Assembly: GCA_030528525.1 (NCBI GenBank) | Contig: JAUMYT010000015.1 | Span: forward strand, 1 to 52,392 | Source: Pasteurellaceae bacterium | GTDB lineage: Bacteria; Pseudomonadota; Gammaproteobacteria; Enterobacterales; Pasteurellaceae | Direction of reading: 5' to 3' | DNA: 52,392 nucleotides | Shown here: positions 28,232 through 36,866 of the stretch, one piece after another | Layout: each line of letters opens with the position of its first letter | Position numbering within the stretch: position 1 is the stretch's first letter | Made by a program: the position numbers and the translations under genes | Notes under the pieces: model-generated | Database searches by the model: none | The model's input: the letters and a program-made list of their open reading frames with translations, nothing else | What the model was told of the DNA's origin: nothing

Positions 28232-29645
28232 AAAACACCTCTCTTCCAAGCTTCTGAATATATTCCAAAGAATCCATTAAGTCTTCTTTGGTAATGTTTA
28301 AATTGCCACTATTGTATCGAAGAACAAATCGCTCTACTCCATCTACTGTAATTTTAAAACCATGAAAATAATATTTTCCATCAGATAACATCTTGTCATA
28401 TATTTTTCTATTCAATTTGTTAAGCTGTGCAATTGAGATCGCTGACTGAGGTACATATTGAAAAATAACAGAAAATAAAATATCATTATTTCCTGCGTAA
28501 AATTCATTGTTTTTAATCAAAATCACATAAAATTTATTTGCATTAGTAATTCTTTCTTCAACCATTTCTCCTATTTTATGAATTCCGAGCGTTTTCATAA
28601 CCATCCAGAGTTTTAAACTATCATAAGACTTACTCCCAATAAATGGTGTTGTCTTCCCAAATGATAATGGATCATCCATGATTAAAACATTACTTCTTGA
28701 AAGTCTTGCAAAATCATCTGTATTCTTCATTAAAATAACGCTAATAGTGTATGGTAACCACATTACTTTATGTGGATCCATTGTGCAGCTATCAAAATAG
28801 CTTAAATACTTTATTTTATTTCGATAGTTATCTGAAAATCCTAAAATAAATCCATGACACGCATCAACATGTAACCAAATATTAGGATTAAAATCGTTTA
28901 CTATGCGGTAAATTCCCTCTAAGTCTTCAAAGGTCGAAGTCATGGAGTCACATGCGTAAACACCTATAAACATCACATTATCTCCATGTGTCTTAAGTAA
29001 TTTCGACAATTCTATTTGATCAATTTTATATTTCTCAGTCTTACAATATAAAACTTCAACGTCCAAATTTAGCCACTCAGTTGCATAACTTAATGAATAA
29101 TGTCCGATATTATCAGGAAGTATAACAATTTTCTTATCGGGGTTTTTCCTTTTAGCCGCCATAAGAGCATATGTATTCGACATTACTCCACCAGTTGTAA
29201 TAGCTCCACCTAATTTTGTAACATCGTATATTTTATTATCAAAAGAATATCCTATTATTTCCCTCAACCAAGAAATCACTTCGGCTTCAATTTCTGTTCC
29301 CATTGGAGAGCAGATATTCTTATTTATAAGGTTTTGCTGTAGGAAGATCTCTATTATTGCTGCTGTTAAACCGGCTAGTGAATTCCCAGAATCTGGAAAT
29401 CCCATAAATTTATTACTCGAAAAATTTATATTTCTATCGAGAGTATTAAGAATGTGCCTAATAGAGGAATCTAATCTTTGCCCCCTAGTTGGCAATGAGC
29501 TAATTTCAATAACTTCACTTATGTCATTAGATCTTCTAACAAAAGAATTATTAGTTTTCCAATCAATAAGAGAGCTAATTAAATTTCTTAGTTCACTCTT
29601 AAAACATTCTTTATTTTCAGAATTTAGTAAGTCATTATTTTTCAT
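28218..29645 (-). CDS. PLP-dependent group II amino acid decarboxylase
   Basis: This 475-aa protein belongs to the aromatic amino acid/glutamate/diaminobutyrate decarboxylase group. Visible features: MGFPDSGNSLAG, GGVMSNTYALMAAK, NIGHYS (the His that stacks on PLP), LHVDACHG (the Asp that binds the pyridine nitrogen) and DPHK with the Schiff-base lysine near residue 293. The substrate cannot be read out. It is the first gene of the operon and overlaps the NRPS-like gene by 14 bases, so its amine product is probably the nucleophile for that enzyme. The start is taken at ATG 29645 (AAGGGAT upstream); a TTG at 29699 in frame would add 18 residues without a ribosome binding site. AT-rich, foreign composition. 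Confidence 0.82.
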   Translation of the reverse strand: MKNNDLLNSENKECFKSELRNLISSLIDWKTNNSFVRRSNDISEVIEISSLPTRGQRLDSSIRHILNTLDRNINFSSNKFMGFPDSGNSLAGLTAAIIEIFLQQNLINKNICSPMGTEIEAEVISWLREIIGYSFDNKIYDVTKLGGAITTGGVMSNTYALMAAKRKNPDKKIVILPDNIGHYSLSYATEWLNLDVEVLYCKTEKYKIDQIELSKLLKTHGDNVMFIGVYACDSMTSTFEDLEGIYRIVNDFNPNIWLHVDACHGFILGFSDNYRNKIKYLSYFDSCTMDPHKVMWLPYTISVILMKNTDDFARLSRSNVLIMDDPLSFGKTTPFIGSKSYDSLKLWMVMKTLGIHKIGEMVEERITNANKFYVILIKNNEFYAGNNDILFSVIFQYVPQSAISIAQLNKLNRKIYDKMLSDGKYYFHGFKITVDGVERFVLRYNSGNLNITKEDLMDSLEYIQKLGREVFYEQN

Positions 29646-29671
29646 ATGTGAATATCCCTTTTTATACTCTT

Positions 29672-29743
29672 CTAAAATAGGATGTTTATGTGGTTGCAAC
29701 CCAAGTTTTCAGATAACAGAATTTTGTCAATAAACTGATTCAT
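29672..29743 (-). CDS. 23-codon leader ORF, or frameshifted start of the decarboxylase
   Basis: ATG 29743 is preceded by AGGAAAG at good distance and opens 23 codons (MNQFIDKILLSENLG, then CNHINILF) before a TAG at 29672-29674. The reading overlaps, in another frame, the TTG-started extension of the decarboxylase. Either a short leader peptide is translated, or one base was lost around 29700 and the real protein began MNQFIDKILLSENLG and continued LQPHKHPILEEY into the decarboxylase. It is too short to be judged by composition. Confidence 0.4.
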   Translation of the reverse strand: MNQFIDKILLSENLGCNHINILF

Positions 29744-29786
29744 AACTACTTTCCTATTGGCAATATAATTCGGATAAATGCATGAG

Positions 29787-29815
29787 TTTTATTACTGTAT
29801 ACGTTGTACAGAGTA
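29787..29815 (-). promoter_or_regulatory. operator-like palindrome in the probable operon promoter
   Basis: On the minus strand TTACTC and TAATAA are 16 bases apart (a possible -35/-10). The spacer contains CTGTA, seven bases, TACAG, an inverted repeat placed where repressors bind. It lies about 50 bases before the leader ORF. The pattern is one base too long for a LexA site. No regulator gene is present in the operon. Confidence 0.4.
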
Positions 29816-30687
29816 ACATAAATAAAAAAACATTTTTTTGATATGCCTCAAAAATTAAAAATATCTTCTAAGAAAACCAATACAGAATCATCATTTTTAT
29901 TGAAGCCTTATTTAGGCGTACATCAATGAACCTTATCACCTTTTCATAACATAAGCGTTTTACGTATTCTTATACAGTTTCTACATGTGATTTACCTTTA
30001 ATTTCATTATGGCTAGGAATATCATAAAAAACAATTTGCATGTTTTATATTGTGGTTCACTATTTTAGTTGAGTCTAGCGGTTGAGCTTTTCACAGCCGA
30101 ATAATGGTAGAGGTCAATTGGCTCACCTTGTGGTTGGTTAATCTTTGTGGTTGGACAACACAACATAAAATTATCCGAACGAACACCATAGAATAAGAGT
30201 GTTATTGGTTGGTTGTGCCAGCACAGAATAAGGTAATTGGAAAGGCTTCCTCTTTTAAGTTGGAGAATTTTGTTACTTACACTTTGGAAGATAGTTTTTG
30301 CATGATAGTCATCTCATCAAATGATAGAGAAATACAGCATCTTTAGTAGAAAGATTTTGGGCAGCGTCTGATTCCTTTTAAATCTATCCAAACTTGAAGG
30401 ATAAACTAAACGTATTTATTTGCTTCGGATTCTTTCTAGTTTGTTTTCATTAAAATATGACATAACTTCCCCCTTGCAGGATATGCTACTTTGTTACGGC
30501 AGTATAGATGAACTATTAGGAATAAGACAAGGATTGGTATTGTTTGGCAAAAATTTGTACTTTAACCTTTCGTTTGAAAGGTAAATGTTTTACGACGAGA
30601 GAGGTATTGATAGCGTTGGATATTATTTTGAGTGCTGTGTTTCTTTATATGGAGAGTTGAGCAGAAAGGGAAGATATTTTCTAGAAC
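29816..30687. other. AT-rich stretch without a recognisable gene
   Basis: All frames are broken often, with no domain recognised. It contains T-runs, short palindromes and one CCCCCTTGCA uptake-like core at 30470. It may be decayed remnants of the element that brought the operon. The 85-codon frame at 30585 runs through a strong hairpin and has no ribosome binding site. Confidence 0.5.
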
Positions 30688-30730
30688 AGTGGTTTAAAGC
30701 CTTGCGATATAAGACTTTAAACCACTTTTT
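30688..30730 (+). terminator. 12-bp hairpin followed by T-run
   Basis: AGTGGTTTAAAG (30688-30699) and CTTTAAACCACT (30715-30726) are perfect arms around a 15-base loop, followed by TTTTT. It reads as a plus-strand terminator although no plus-strand gene is identified upstream. Confidence 0.65.
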
Positions 30731-30770
30731 AGCGACTATTTTGTCTATTGTGCTTTTTTGTGCTAGAGTG

Positions 30771-30805
30771 ATTTTACAAAAACTTCGGTTTTCTCACCCC
30801 CTTGT
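30771..30805 (-). repeat. uptake-signal-like element
   Basis: ATTTTACAAAAAC, a spacer, TTTTCTC and ACCCCCTTGT, just downstream of the fnr stop. Confidence 0.6.
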
Positions 30806-30812
30806 ATTAGGT

Positions 30813-31580
30813 TCAGGCGGTGACTGCTGTCGGTATTTGTGATTTGGTTGAGCCAGCAAGTTCGCGCAGCTCGTCCATTTTATTAATCGTAATATATTTT
30901 CCTTGTACGCTGATCATGCCGCTTTTTTGGAAACGACCGAGTAGGCGACTAATGGTCTCAATCGTTAAGCCTAAATAGTTACCAATATCACCACGAGTCA
31001 TGGTTAAACGGAACTCTCTTGCGGAAAAGCCTCGAGCGGAATAGCGTTGAGACAAATTATGCAAAAACGCGGCTAATTTTTCCTCGGCACTCATTTTTGA
31101 CAGAAGCAAGATCATCTCTTGATCATTTTTGATTTCATGACTCATTAGCCGCATAATTTGGTGCCGAATACGCGGCATTTTGCCAGCTAAGTCATCTAAA
31201 ATATCAAAGGGAATTTCACAAATCATAGACGTTTCAAGGGCTTGGGCAAAGCCAACATGCTTCATATCCATGATAGCATCAAAACCAACTAAATCCCCCG
31301 GCAAGTGAAATGCGGTAATTTGCTCCTCACCGTTTTCACTTAAGGTATAGCTTTTAATGGTACCCGAACGAATCGCATAGATCGCTTTGAGTTCATCACC
31401 GGATTGAAAGATGATTTGTGATTTTTGGACGGGTTTTTTTCGCTCAATAATGTTATCTAATTGAGTCAATTCATGTTCATTTAAGGTAAAGGGGAGGCAA
31501 AGCTGGCTAATACTACAATTTTGGCAATGAATTGTGCAGGCGGTTCGTAGATTTGTTTTGCAATCAGATACAATTTTCAT
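30813..31580 (-). CDS. fnr: FNR oxygen-sensing transcriptional regulator
   Basis: FNR switches on anaerobic respiration genes through an oxygen-labile [4Fe-4S] cluster. The 255-aa product matches E. coli FNR over most of its length. The cluster ligands are Cys19, Cys22 and Cys28 ([11 protein letters not shown]) plus Cys121 (MICEIPF). The effector-type beta-roll holds [19 protein letters not shown], the dimer helix [27 protein letters not shown], and the DNA-recognition helix [14 protein letters not shown], whose E..SR pattern reads TTGAT half-sites. A likely FNR site lies just upstream, consistent with autoregulation. Confidence 0.97.
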   Translation of the reverse strand: MKIVSDCKTNLRTACTIHCQNCSISQLCLPFTLNEHELTQLDNIIERKKPVQKSQIIFQSGDELKAIYAIRSGTIKSYTLSENGEEQITAFHLPGDLVGFDAIMDMKHVGFAQALETSMICEIPFDILDDLAGKMPRIRHQIMRLMSHEIKNDQEMILLLSKMSAEEKLAAFLHNLSQRYSARGFSAREFRLTMTRGDIGNYLGLTIETISRLLGRFQKSGMISVQGKYITINKMDELRELAGSTKSQIPTAVTA

Positions 31581-31597
31581 AAAATAGTGCCTTAAAT

Positions 31598-31611
31598 TTG
31601 ATATAGGGCAA
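31598..31611 (-). promoter_or_regulatory. probable FNR box upstream of fnr
   Basis: On the minus strand TTGCC-CTAT-ATCAA matches the consensus TTGAT-N4-ATCAA at 8 of 10 positions. A TAAAAT hexamer sits just upstream, so bound FNR would cover the start of transcription and repress. Confidence 0.5.
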
Positions 31612-31669
31612 ATTTTAGCACTTTTTTAGGTAAGAGAGAACCTATAAATGCGATTGTTAGGAGAAGGCC

Positions 31670-31771
31670 ATGCCAGCAGAAAAACTCACGAAAAAGCGGT
31701 TAATTCAAATCAGCATTATGCTACTGATTTTAGTGTCTGCTTTTTTATATCGGACTTATTATCCTCACTAA
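31670..31771 (+). CDS. 33-aa single-span membrane peptide
   Basis: ATG 31670 follows a strong ribosome binding site (TTAGGAGAAGG). The product has a basic N-terminus (MPAEKLTKKRLIQ), one hydrophobic helix (ISIMLLILVSAFLY) and a short polar end (RTYYPH). This layout resembles E. coli YniD-type small proteins with MPxxxxxKK before a single membrane span, but identity is not established. It is divergent from fnr with about 90 bases between starts. Its stop overlaps the convergent AEC transporter stop by four bases. Function unknown. Confidence 0.65.
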   Translation: MPAEKLTKKRLIQISIMLLILVSAFLYRTYYPH

Positions 31772-32745
31772 ATCCACGCCAACTGTTTTAAGATGAACAA
31801 CCCTATACTTGATGTAAACATTGAGCCAAGCGATGTCATTGCAATGATATTGGCTGCTGTTGTCGCATCGCCAGCAAAATGCCGCACCATCGCATAGCTT
31901 GCCGCAGCGGTTGGGGTGGAAGACATTAAAAACAAAATGCCAAGTGACATCGGTTCAAGTTGGAACAGCGATTTGCCGATAAGAATCGCTACCACAGGCG
32001 AAATGAGCAGCCGTCCGATACTTGCCCACCACACCACACGTTGCACTTGCCCCGCACTTTCTTGCTGTTGAAACCGTTTAAGTTGTTTGAAATCTAGGCT
32101 TGCCCCCGCACAAATTAGGGCAACGGGCAAAGCGATGCTAGCGAGATAATCGCCTGTGCGAAGCATTGCTTGTGGCAGTTGCCAGCCGTATTGGCTGACC
32201 AAAATACCGGCAAGAATGGAAAGAATGAGCGGATTTCGGACTAATGCCCGCAAAATGTTACGAATGTTCAGCTTGTTGTCGCTCAATGAGTTGGTGAGCG
32301 TAATCACCGCTAACACATTGAATAGAAAGGTAATTCCTGCGGCATAAACCGATGCAGGGGCGGCGGCGGTGGCTCCGTAAGCATTGATACAGAGAGCAAG
32401 CCCCAACAAGCCACTGTTGCCTCGAAACACGCCTTGCACAAAAATGCCGCGTAATTTTCGCTCGGCGATGTAGCGTGCGGCGATCCATTCGCTGGCAAAA
32501 AACAGCACCAAACTGGCGATGACGCCTGCACTAATCAGCCACAGTTGGCTGCCGTAATCGACAGGATTTTTCACAATATTCACGAACAGCAACGCTGGCA
32601 AGGCGATGTTAAACACCAGTTTTGATGCAGTTTGGCAGAAATGATCGTCGATCATTTTTTGGCGACGCAGAATGATGCCTAGCACCAACATTAAAATTGT
32701 CGGCAAGGTGACATTCAAGCTAAACAGAAGTGAATCGAGAAACAT
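31768..32745 (-). CDS. AEC-family (auxin efflux carrier type) transporter
   Basis: This 325-aa membrane protein has about ten hydrophobic segments in two inverted halves. Typical AEC features: NVTLPTILMLVLGIILRR at the start, KLVFNIALPALLFVNI, GVFRGNSGLLGLALC at the first discontinuous helix, IALPVALICAGASLDF in the second half, and STPTAAASYAMVRHFAGDA near the end. Bacterial members move malate, malonate or related acids; the substrate here is not inferable. A pair of inverted uptake-like elements separates it from argE. Confidence 0.88.
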   Translation of the reverse strand: MFLDSLLFSLNVTLPTILMLVLGIILRRQKMIDDHFCQTASKLVFNIALPALLFVNIVKNPVDYGSQLWLISAGVIASLVLFFASEWIAARYIAERKLRGIFVQGVFRGNSGLLGLALCINAYGATAAAPASVYAAGITFLFNVLAVITLTNSLSDNKLNIRNILRALVRNPLILSILAGILVSQYGWQLPQAMLRTGDYLASIALPVALICAGASLDFKQLKRFQQQESAGQVQRVVWWASIGRLLISPVVAILIGKSLFQLEPMSLGILFLMSSTPTAAASYAMVRHFAGDATTAANIIAMTSLGSMFTSSIGLFILKQLAWI

Positions 32746-32773
32746 TGCAAAATTCCTGTTTGGTGGTCAAGTG

Positions 32774-32831
32774 ACAAGGGGGGAGATCTTATAAAAAATC
32801 TGCAAAATTGCCCATTTTCTCACCCCCTTGT
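32774..32831. repeat. inverted pair of uptake-signal-like elements
   Basis: ACAAGGGGGGAGATCTT at 32774-32790 faces TGCAAAATTG, a spacer, ATTTTCTC and ACCCCCTTGT ending at 32831. The facing cores can pair over about 12 bases, so the RNA from argE (minus strand) can form a hairpin here. Confidence 0.65.
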
Positions 32832-32839
32832 TGGCAAGG

Positions 32840-33979
32840 CTAGGCACAAAAATGGGTGATCAGTTTATGTAATAAATATTGAGTAGGCTTAATAAATCGG
32901 CTATCCAAAAACTCATCGGGCTGATGAGCCTGTTCAATGTTGCCAGGCCCTAACACAATGGTGGGGCAGAGTTGCTGGATAAATGGTGCCTCAGTGCAGT
33001 AATTGACCGCTTCGCATTGTTCGCCGAGCAGTTTTTCTACTACTTGCACAATTTGTGCCGAATGTTCGCATTCATAGCCTGGGATACCGCCGTGCAGATG
33101 GCGAATTTGAAGCCGATCGCCATATTCATCAATCAAAGGTTGCAGGCTTTCGTGTAACATCGCTTGCAAATCGCTGACGGCGAGATTCGGAATGGGACGG
33201 ATTTCCAGTTGCAATTCGCAACAGGCACAAATGCGGTTTAACGCATCGCCGCCGTGAATGTTGCCGAAATTCATTGTCGGATAAGGCACTTGGAACAGAT
33301 CGTTGCGATAGGTTTGCTGCAGTTTCTGTTTGAGTTGCAATAAATGCGTCGTGGCTTGGTGCATTAGCTCAATCGCATTGATGCCGTTAGCTGGATCGCT
33401 CGAATGCCCCGATTTGCCGATAATCTGAATCGCTTCGCCAATATGCCCTTTATGGGCACGAATCGGTTTGAGCGAGGTGGGTTCACCAATAATGGCACAG
33501 TCAGGGCGGATATGAGCGTGCTGGGCGAAGGTTCTTGCCCCAAGCATTGTGGTTTCTTCGTCTGCGGTGGCTAAAATTCGCAACGGTTTGCGAAGTTGTT
33601 TCAAATCCAGTTGGCTAACCACATCGACCACAAAGGCAAAAAAGCCTTTCATATCCGCCGTGCCTAAGCCGTAAAATTTACCGTCTTTTTCGGTGAGTTT
33701 GAATGGATCAAATGTCCACCGCCCTTCATCAAAGGGCACGGTGTCGGTATGTCCTGCCAGTAATAAACCACCTTCCCCTTCGCCAAAGGTTGCCAGTAAA
33801 TTGTACTTTTCACGGCAGCCTTCGACCTTGATGATTTCCGTACGAAAGCCCAAGTCTGCCAGCCAAGTGGCAAGCAACTCAATCAGCGGTTTGTTGGATA
33901 AATCGTATTCCGCTCGCAAACTGCTGATGGTCGGAATAGCGATAAGTTGTTGATAACGTTGAATAAAGGGAATGTTCAT
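32840..33979 (-). CDS. argE: acetylornithine deacetylase
   Basis: ArgE removes the acetyl group from N-acetylornithine to give ornithine for arginine synthesis. The 379-aa product is an M20 metallopeptidase-fold enzyme: zinc ligands in [11 protein letters not shown] and [10 protein letters not shown], the catalytic glutamate pair in [12 protein letters not shown], the [18 protein letters not shown] segment, the small dimerisation domain in the middle and the C-terminal [14 protein letters not shown] His ligand region. The start is at ATG 33979 (MNIPFIQRY), preceded by AGGTGG and overlapping the upstream gene's stop by four bases. Confidence 0.95.
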   Translation of the reverse strand: MNIPFIQRYQQLIAIPTISSLRAEYDLSNKPLIELLATWLADLGFRTEIIKVEGCREKYNLLATFGEGEGGLLLAGHTDTVPFDEGRWTFDPFKLTEKDGKFYGLGTADMKGFFAFVVDVVSQLDLKQLRKPLRILATADEETTMLGARTFAQHAHIRPDCAIIGEPTSLKPIRAHKGHIGEAIQIIGKSGHSSDPANGINAIELMHQATTHLLQLKQKLQQTYRNDLFQVPYPTMNFGNIHGGDALNRICACCELQLEIRPIPNLAVSDLQAMLHESLQPLIDEYGDRLQIRHLHGGIPGYECEHSAQIVQVVEKLLGEQCEAVNYCTEAPFIQQLCPTIVLGPGNIEQAHQPDEFLDSRFIKPTQYLLHKLITHFCA

Positions 33980-34683
33980 CGTGCCACCTGTTTTAACACC
34001 GCAAAGCCCACTGCAATTTCCCAAAACAGAATGCTATAAATGCCAAGGCGTTCTAAAATGGGCAGGTATGGCGTTGGAGTGATCATCGTAAAAATAATGG
34101 AGACCAAGCCAATGCCACCAATGAGCAGGCTAAACATTTTGAATTTTGTGAGTAACGGCGAATGAGTGGTGAATGCCGTTAGCAAAATAATCAGATTGCC
34201 CAAAATAAAGGTAATACTGACGCCGAGATTCTGCAGCCCACCAACCGTATATTGCCCACCTTGTGCGGAATAAATCAATCCCATACAGAAGGAGAAGGCG
34301 AGTGCTAACGCCCCAGCAATCAGCCTAAAACCTTGAGTAATTCGCATTACACTCACGAAGTAAATTAATGCAAACAGATAGCCCTGCAATAAAAAAGATG
34401 CTCGAACAGAAAAAGAGAGTGGGGTGAGTTGGACGGTACGATCATCAATGATCGAACCATTTGGCACAGAAAGCTCAAAGAGCGTATGGTGTAGATAGGC
34501 GGAAAGTGATGCACGACTGAATAAAATGGCAATCAGTTCAGCAAATAGAAAATACAGTCCGATAAACACCGACAACACCGCAAAAGTACGCACAAAAAAA
34601 GTGTGGCTGTGGCGAATGCAGGGGTGCATTAGCAACGGGTAAAATTGAATCGTTAAGGCATTTAGGTTCAAATAGCGTTTCAT
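33976..34683 (-). CDS. multi-pass membrane protein of unknown function, 235 aa
   Basis: About six hydrophobic segments are visible ([102 protein letters not shown]). The arrangement recalls DUF998-type proteins but no signature is certain. An open N-terminus rich in His/Cys ([10 protein letters not shown]) precedes the first helix. The stop overlaps the argE start (ATGA), so the two are translationally coupled; nothing in argE's role explains a membrane partner. It is divergent from metK. Confidence 0.7.
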   Translation of the reverse strand: MKRYLNLNALTIQFYPLLMHPCIRHSHTFFVRTFAVLSVFIGLYFLFAELIAILFSRASLSAYLHHTLFELSVPNGSIIDDRTVQLTPLSFSVRASFLLQGYLFALIYFVSVMRITQGFRLIAGALALAFSFCMGLIYSAQGGQYTVGGLQNLGVSITFILGNLIILLTAFTTHSPLLTKFKMFSLLIGGIGLVSIIFTMITPTPYLPILERLGIYSILFWEIAVGFAVLKQVAR

Positions 34684-34762
34684 TAATGTCTTTTCCTGTT
34701 GGAAAAAAGTCGGCTAAATTTATCATAAAATAGGTATATATCACCATCACGATAAAAATAAT

Positions 34763-34807
34763 TTGTCAGTATGATATAAAAAACGTATTATAGACGTCTA
34801 GACGGAA
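34763..34807 (+). promoter_or_regulatory. metK promoter with tandem MetJ boxes
   Basis: TTGTCA (34763-34768) and TATTAT (34786-34791) are 17 bases apart, a good sigma-70 promoter. Immediately after lies AGACGTCT (34792-34799), a perfect met box, then AGACGGAA (34800-34807), a partial second one. MetJ bound with SAM would repress metK by end-product feedback. Confidence 0.8.
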
Positions 34808-34827
34808 AAACTTCCATAAAATTCTTG

Positions 34828-34875
34828 ACAAGGGGGGCAGATTTTGCACTTTTTTGACAAAATGTCACCCCTTGT
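34828..34875. repeat. inverted uptake-signal-like pair in the metK leader
   Basis: ACAAGGGGGGCAGATTTTGC (34828) faces TTTTGACAAAATG and CACCCCTTGT (to 34875). The cores can form a stem of about eight base pairs in the 5' untranslated RNA between the met boxes and the metK start. Confidence 0.6.
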
Positions 34876-34906
34876 ATGTTCGCTCATTAAGTTAAAAGGA
34901 TACACA

Positions 34907-36061
34907 ATGGCAATCAATTTATTTACTTCCGAGTCCGTATCAGAAGGGCATCCAGATAAAATCGCAGACCAAATTTCTGATGCGGTGTTAGATGAAATTT
35001 TAAAACAAGATCCAAAAGCGCGCGTGGCGTGTGAAACCTATGTGAAAACGGGCATGGCGTTAGTCGGTGGTGAAATCACGACATCTGCTTGGGTTGATAT
35101 TGAAAACTTAACTCGCCAAGTGATTTGCGACATCGGCTACACCCATTCCGATATGGGCTTTGATGCTCACTCTTGTGCGGTGCTCAATGCGATTGGTAAA
35201 CAGTCGCCAGACATCAATCAAGGCGTGGATCGTGCCAGTCCGTTAGAGCAAGGGGCGGGCGACCAAGGGATTATGTTCGGCTATGCCACCAACGAAACGG
35301 ACGTGTTGATGCCAGCGCCAATTACTTACGCTCACCGTTTAATGGAACAGCAAGCGAAAGTGCGTAAATCAGGCAAACTCAACTGGTTGCGTCCTGATGC
35401 GAAAAGCCAGCTCACTTTCATTTATGAAGACAATAAAATCAAAGGCATTGATGCAGTGGTGCTTTCCACTCAACACGCCGAAGATGTCGATCAAAAAACC
35501 GTGTTTGAAGGAGTGATGGAAGAGATCATCAAACCCGTATTGCCAAGCGAATGGCTCAGCCAAAACACCAAATACTTCATCAACCCAACGGGGCGTTTTG
35601 TGATTGGTGGGCCAATGGGCGACTGCGGTTTGACAGGGCGTAAAATCATCGTGGATACCTACGGCGGTGCGGCACGTCACGGTGGCGGTGCGTTCTCGGG
35701 TAAAGATCCATCAAAAGTTGACCGTTCGGCAGCCTATGCGGCTCGTTATGTGGCGAAAAACATCGTGGCAGCGGGTTTGGCAGATCGTTGTGAAATCCAA
35801 CTCTCTTACGCTATCGGCGTGGCAGAGCCAACCTCAATTATGGTGGAAACTTTCGGCACAGGCAAAGTGGCGAATGACGTTTTAGTCAAATTGGTGCGTG
35901 AATTCTTTGATTTACGTCCATACGGTTTAATCCAAATGTTGGATTTAATTCGCCCAATTTACCGTGAAACGGCAGCTTACGGACACTTCGGACGTGAGCA
36001 TTTCCCTTGGGAAAAAACCGACAAAGCGGCAGAGTTACGTGCGGCGGCAGGTTTGAAATAA
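34907..36061 (+). CDS. metK: S-adenosylmethionine synthetase
   Basis: MetK makes SAM from methionine and ATP. The 384-aa product has the same length as E. coli MetK and its motifs: [87 protein letters not shown] and the C-terminal [14 protein letters not shown]. The start is ATG 34907 (MAINLF) with AAAGGA upstream; 21 in-frame codons before it read through the uptake-like repeat and are discounted. Repression by MetJ is expected from the met boxes. Confidence 0.98.
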   Translation: MAINLFTSESVSEGHPDKIADQISDAVLDEILKQDPKARVACETYVKTGMALVGGEITTSAWVDIENLTRQVICDIGYTHSDMGFDAHSCAVLNAIGKQSPDINQGVDRASPLEQGAGDQGIMFGYATNETDVLMPAPITYAHRLMEQQAKVRKSGKLNWLRPDAKSQLTFIYEDNKIKGIDAVVLSTQHAEDVDQKTVFEGVMEEIIKPVLPSEWLSQNTKYFINPTGRFVIGGPMGDCGLTGRKIIVDTYGGAARHGGGAFSGKDPSKVDRSAAYAARYVAKNIVAAGLADRCEIQLSYAIGVAEPTSIMVETFGTGKVANDVLVKLVREFFDLRPYGLIQMLDLIRPIYRETAAYGHFGREHFPWEKTDKAAELRAAAGLK

Positions 36062-36068
36062 TCATTAA

Positions 36069-36096
36069 ATGTAGGGGCGGACCGATGTGTCCGCCC
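36069..36096. repeat. single-arm palindromic repeat (GTAGGGGCGGAC type)
   Basis: GTAGGGGCGGACC and GGTCCGCCC-like bases (GTGTCCGCCC) form a short palindrome between metK and the tatD-type gene. A related palindrome with GGGCGGAC/GTCCGCCC bases occurs at 51838-51862. Confidence 0.6.
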
Positions 36097-36105
36097 ATTC
36101 TTTTT

Positions 36106-36858
36106 ATGTTCGACACCCACATTCATCTCGATCAATTTACGGATAGCCAAATTGCCGAAATCCTTGAGAACCACAATTTACAAGGCGTGGTGGCAGTGGC
36201 AACGGATTTGGCGAGCAGTCAGCGATTGCTCAAACTGAAATCACAATTTCCTAAAATCCATTGTTGTGCAGGTTTTCACCCTGAACAACCCTTGCCGAGC
36301 CAAACTGAAATCGATCGGCTTTTTGCCTTTCTCGAAAAAAATCGCTCACAGCTCATCGCTTGTGGCGAAGTGGGCTTGCCCCATTATTTGAAACGAGAAA
36401 ATCCTACTCTCGACTATCAGCCTTATATTGCCTTGTTGGAACGCTTTATCCAATTTTGCAAGGGGGCAGATCTGCCGATAAATCTGCATATTGTGTATGA
36501 CGATGCCTTGATTGCTCTTGAACTTCTCGCTAAATACCAAGTCCGAAAAGCCCATTTTCATTGGTTCAAAGCTAGTGCGGACGTGGTGCAAAAGGTGTTG
36601 GAAACGGATTATGTTGTGAGCCTAACCCCCGATATTTTGTGGAACGAGAAAACCCAATACATCGCCCGAACATTTCCCCTTGAACGTTTGCTGATTGAAA
36701 CCGATGCCCCGTGGCAGCACGACGGTTTTGCCACTCACGACATCGCAGGACAGCTCGTGGCAGTTATTGAAAAAATTGCAGAAATAAAGGGAATTTCAGC
36801 TCCCATTGTGTCACGGCAGTTGGAGCGGAGTAGTCGATCGTTTTATCGAATTGAGTGA
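36106..36858 (+). CDS. TatD-family metal-dependent hydrolase (YjjV type)
   Basis: This is a 250-aa TIM-barrel hydrolase. Metal ligands are visible in MFDTHIHLDQF, the CGEVGL glutamate, LPINLHIVYDD, AHFHWFKAS and ETDAPW. Relatives act as metal-dependent DNases or deacylases. The start is ATG 36106; the open frame extends further upstream, but that part reads through the palindromic repeat. There is no obvious ribosome binding site, possibly because the repeat replaced the upstream region. It probably depends on metK transcription or a weak local promoter. Confidence 0.88.
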   Translation: MFDTHIHLDQFTDSQIAEILENHNLQGVVAVATDLASSQRLLKLKSQFPKIHCCAGFHPEQPLPSQTEIDRLFAFLEKNRSQLIACGEVGLPHYLKRENPTLDYQPYIALLERFIQFCKGADLPINLHIVYDDALIALELLAKYQVRKAHFHWFKASADVVQKVLETDYVVSLTPDILWNEKTQYIARTFPLERLLIETDAPWQHDGFATHDIAGQLVAVIEKIAEIKGISAPIVSRQLERSSRSFYRIE

Positions 36859-36866
36859 TTTTTATA

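Noticed and set aside
29794-29812. LexA (SOS) box before the foreign operon
   Set aside because: CTGT and ACAG are separated by nine bases rather than eight, unlike the better recN site; retained only as a generic palindrome.
30585-30842. 85-codon frame upstream of fnr on the plus strand
   Set aside because: It runs through a perfect 12-base-pair terminator hairpin and an uptake-like element, lacks a ribosome binding site and overlaps the fnr end; the residues show no domain.
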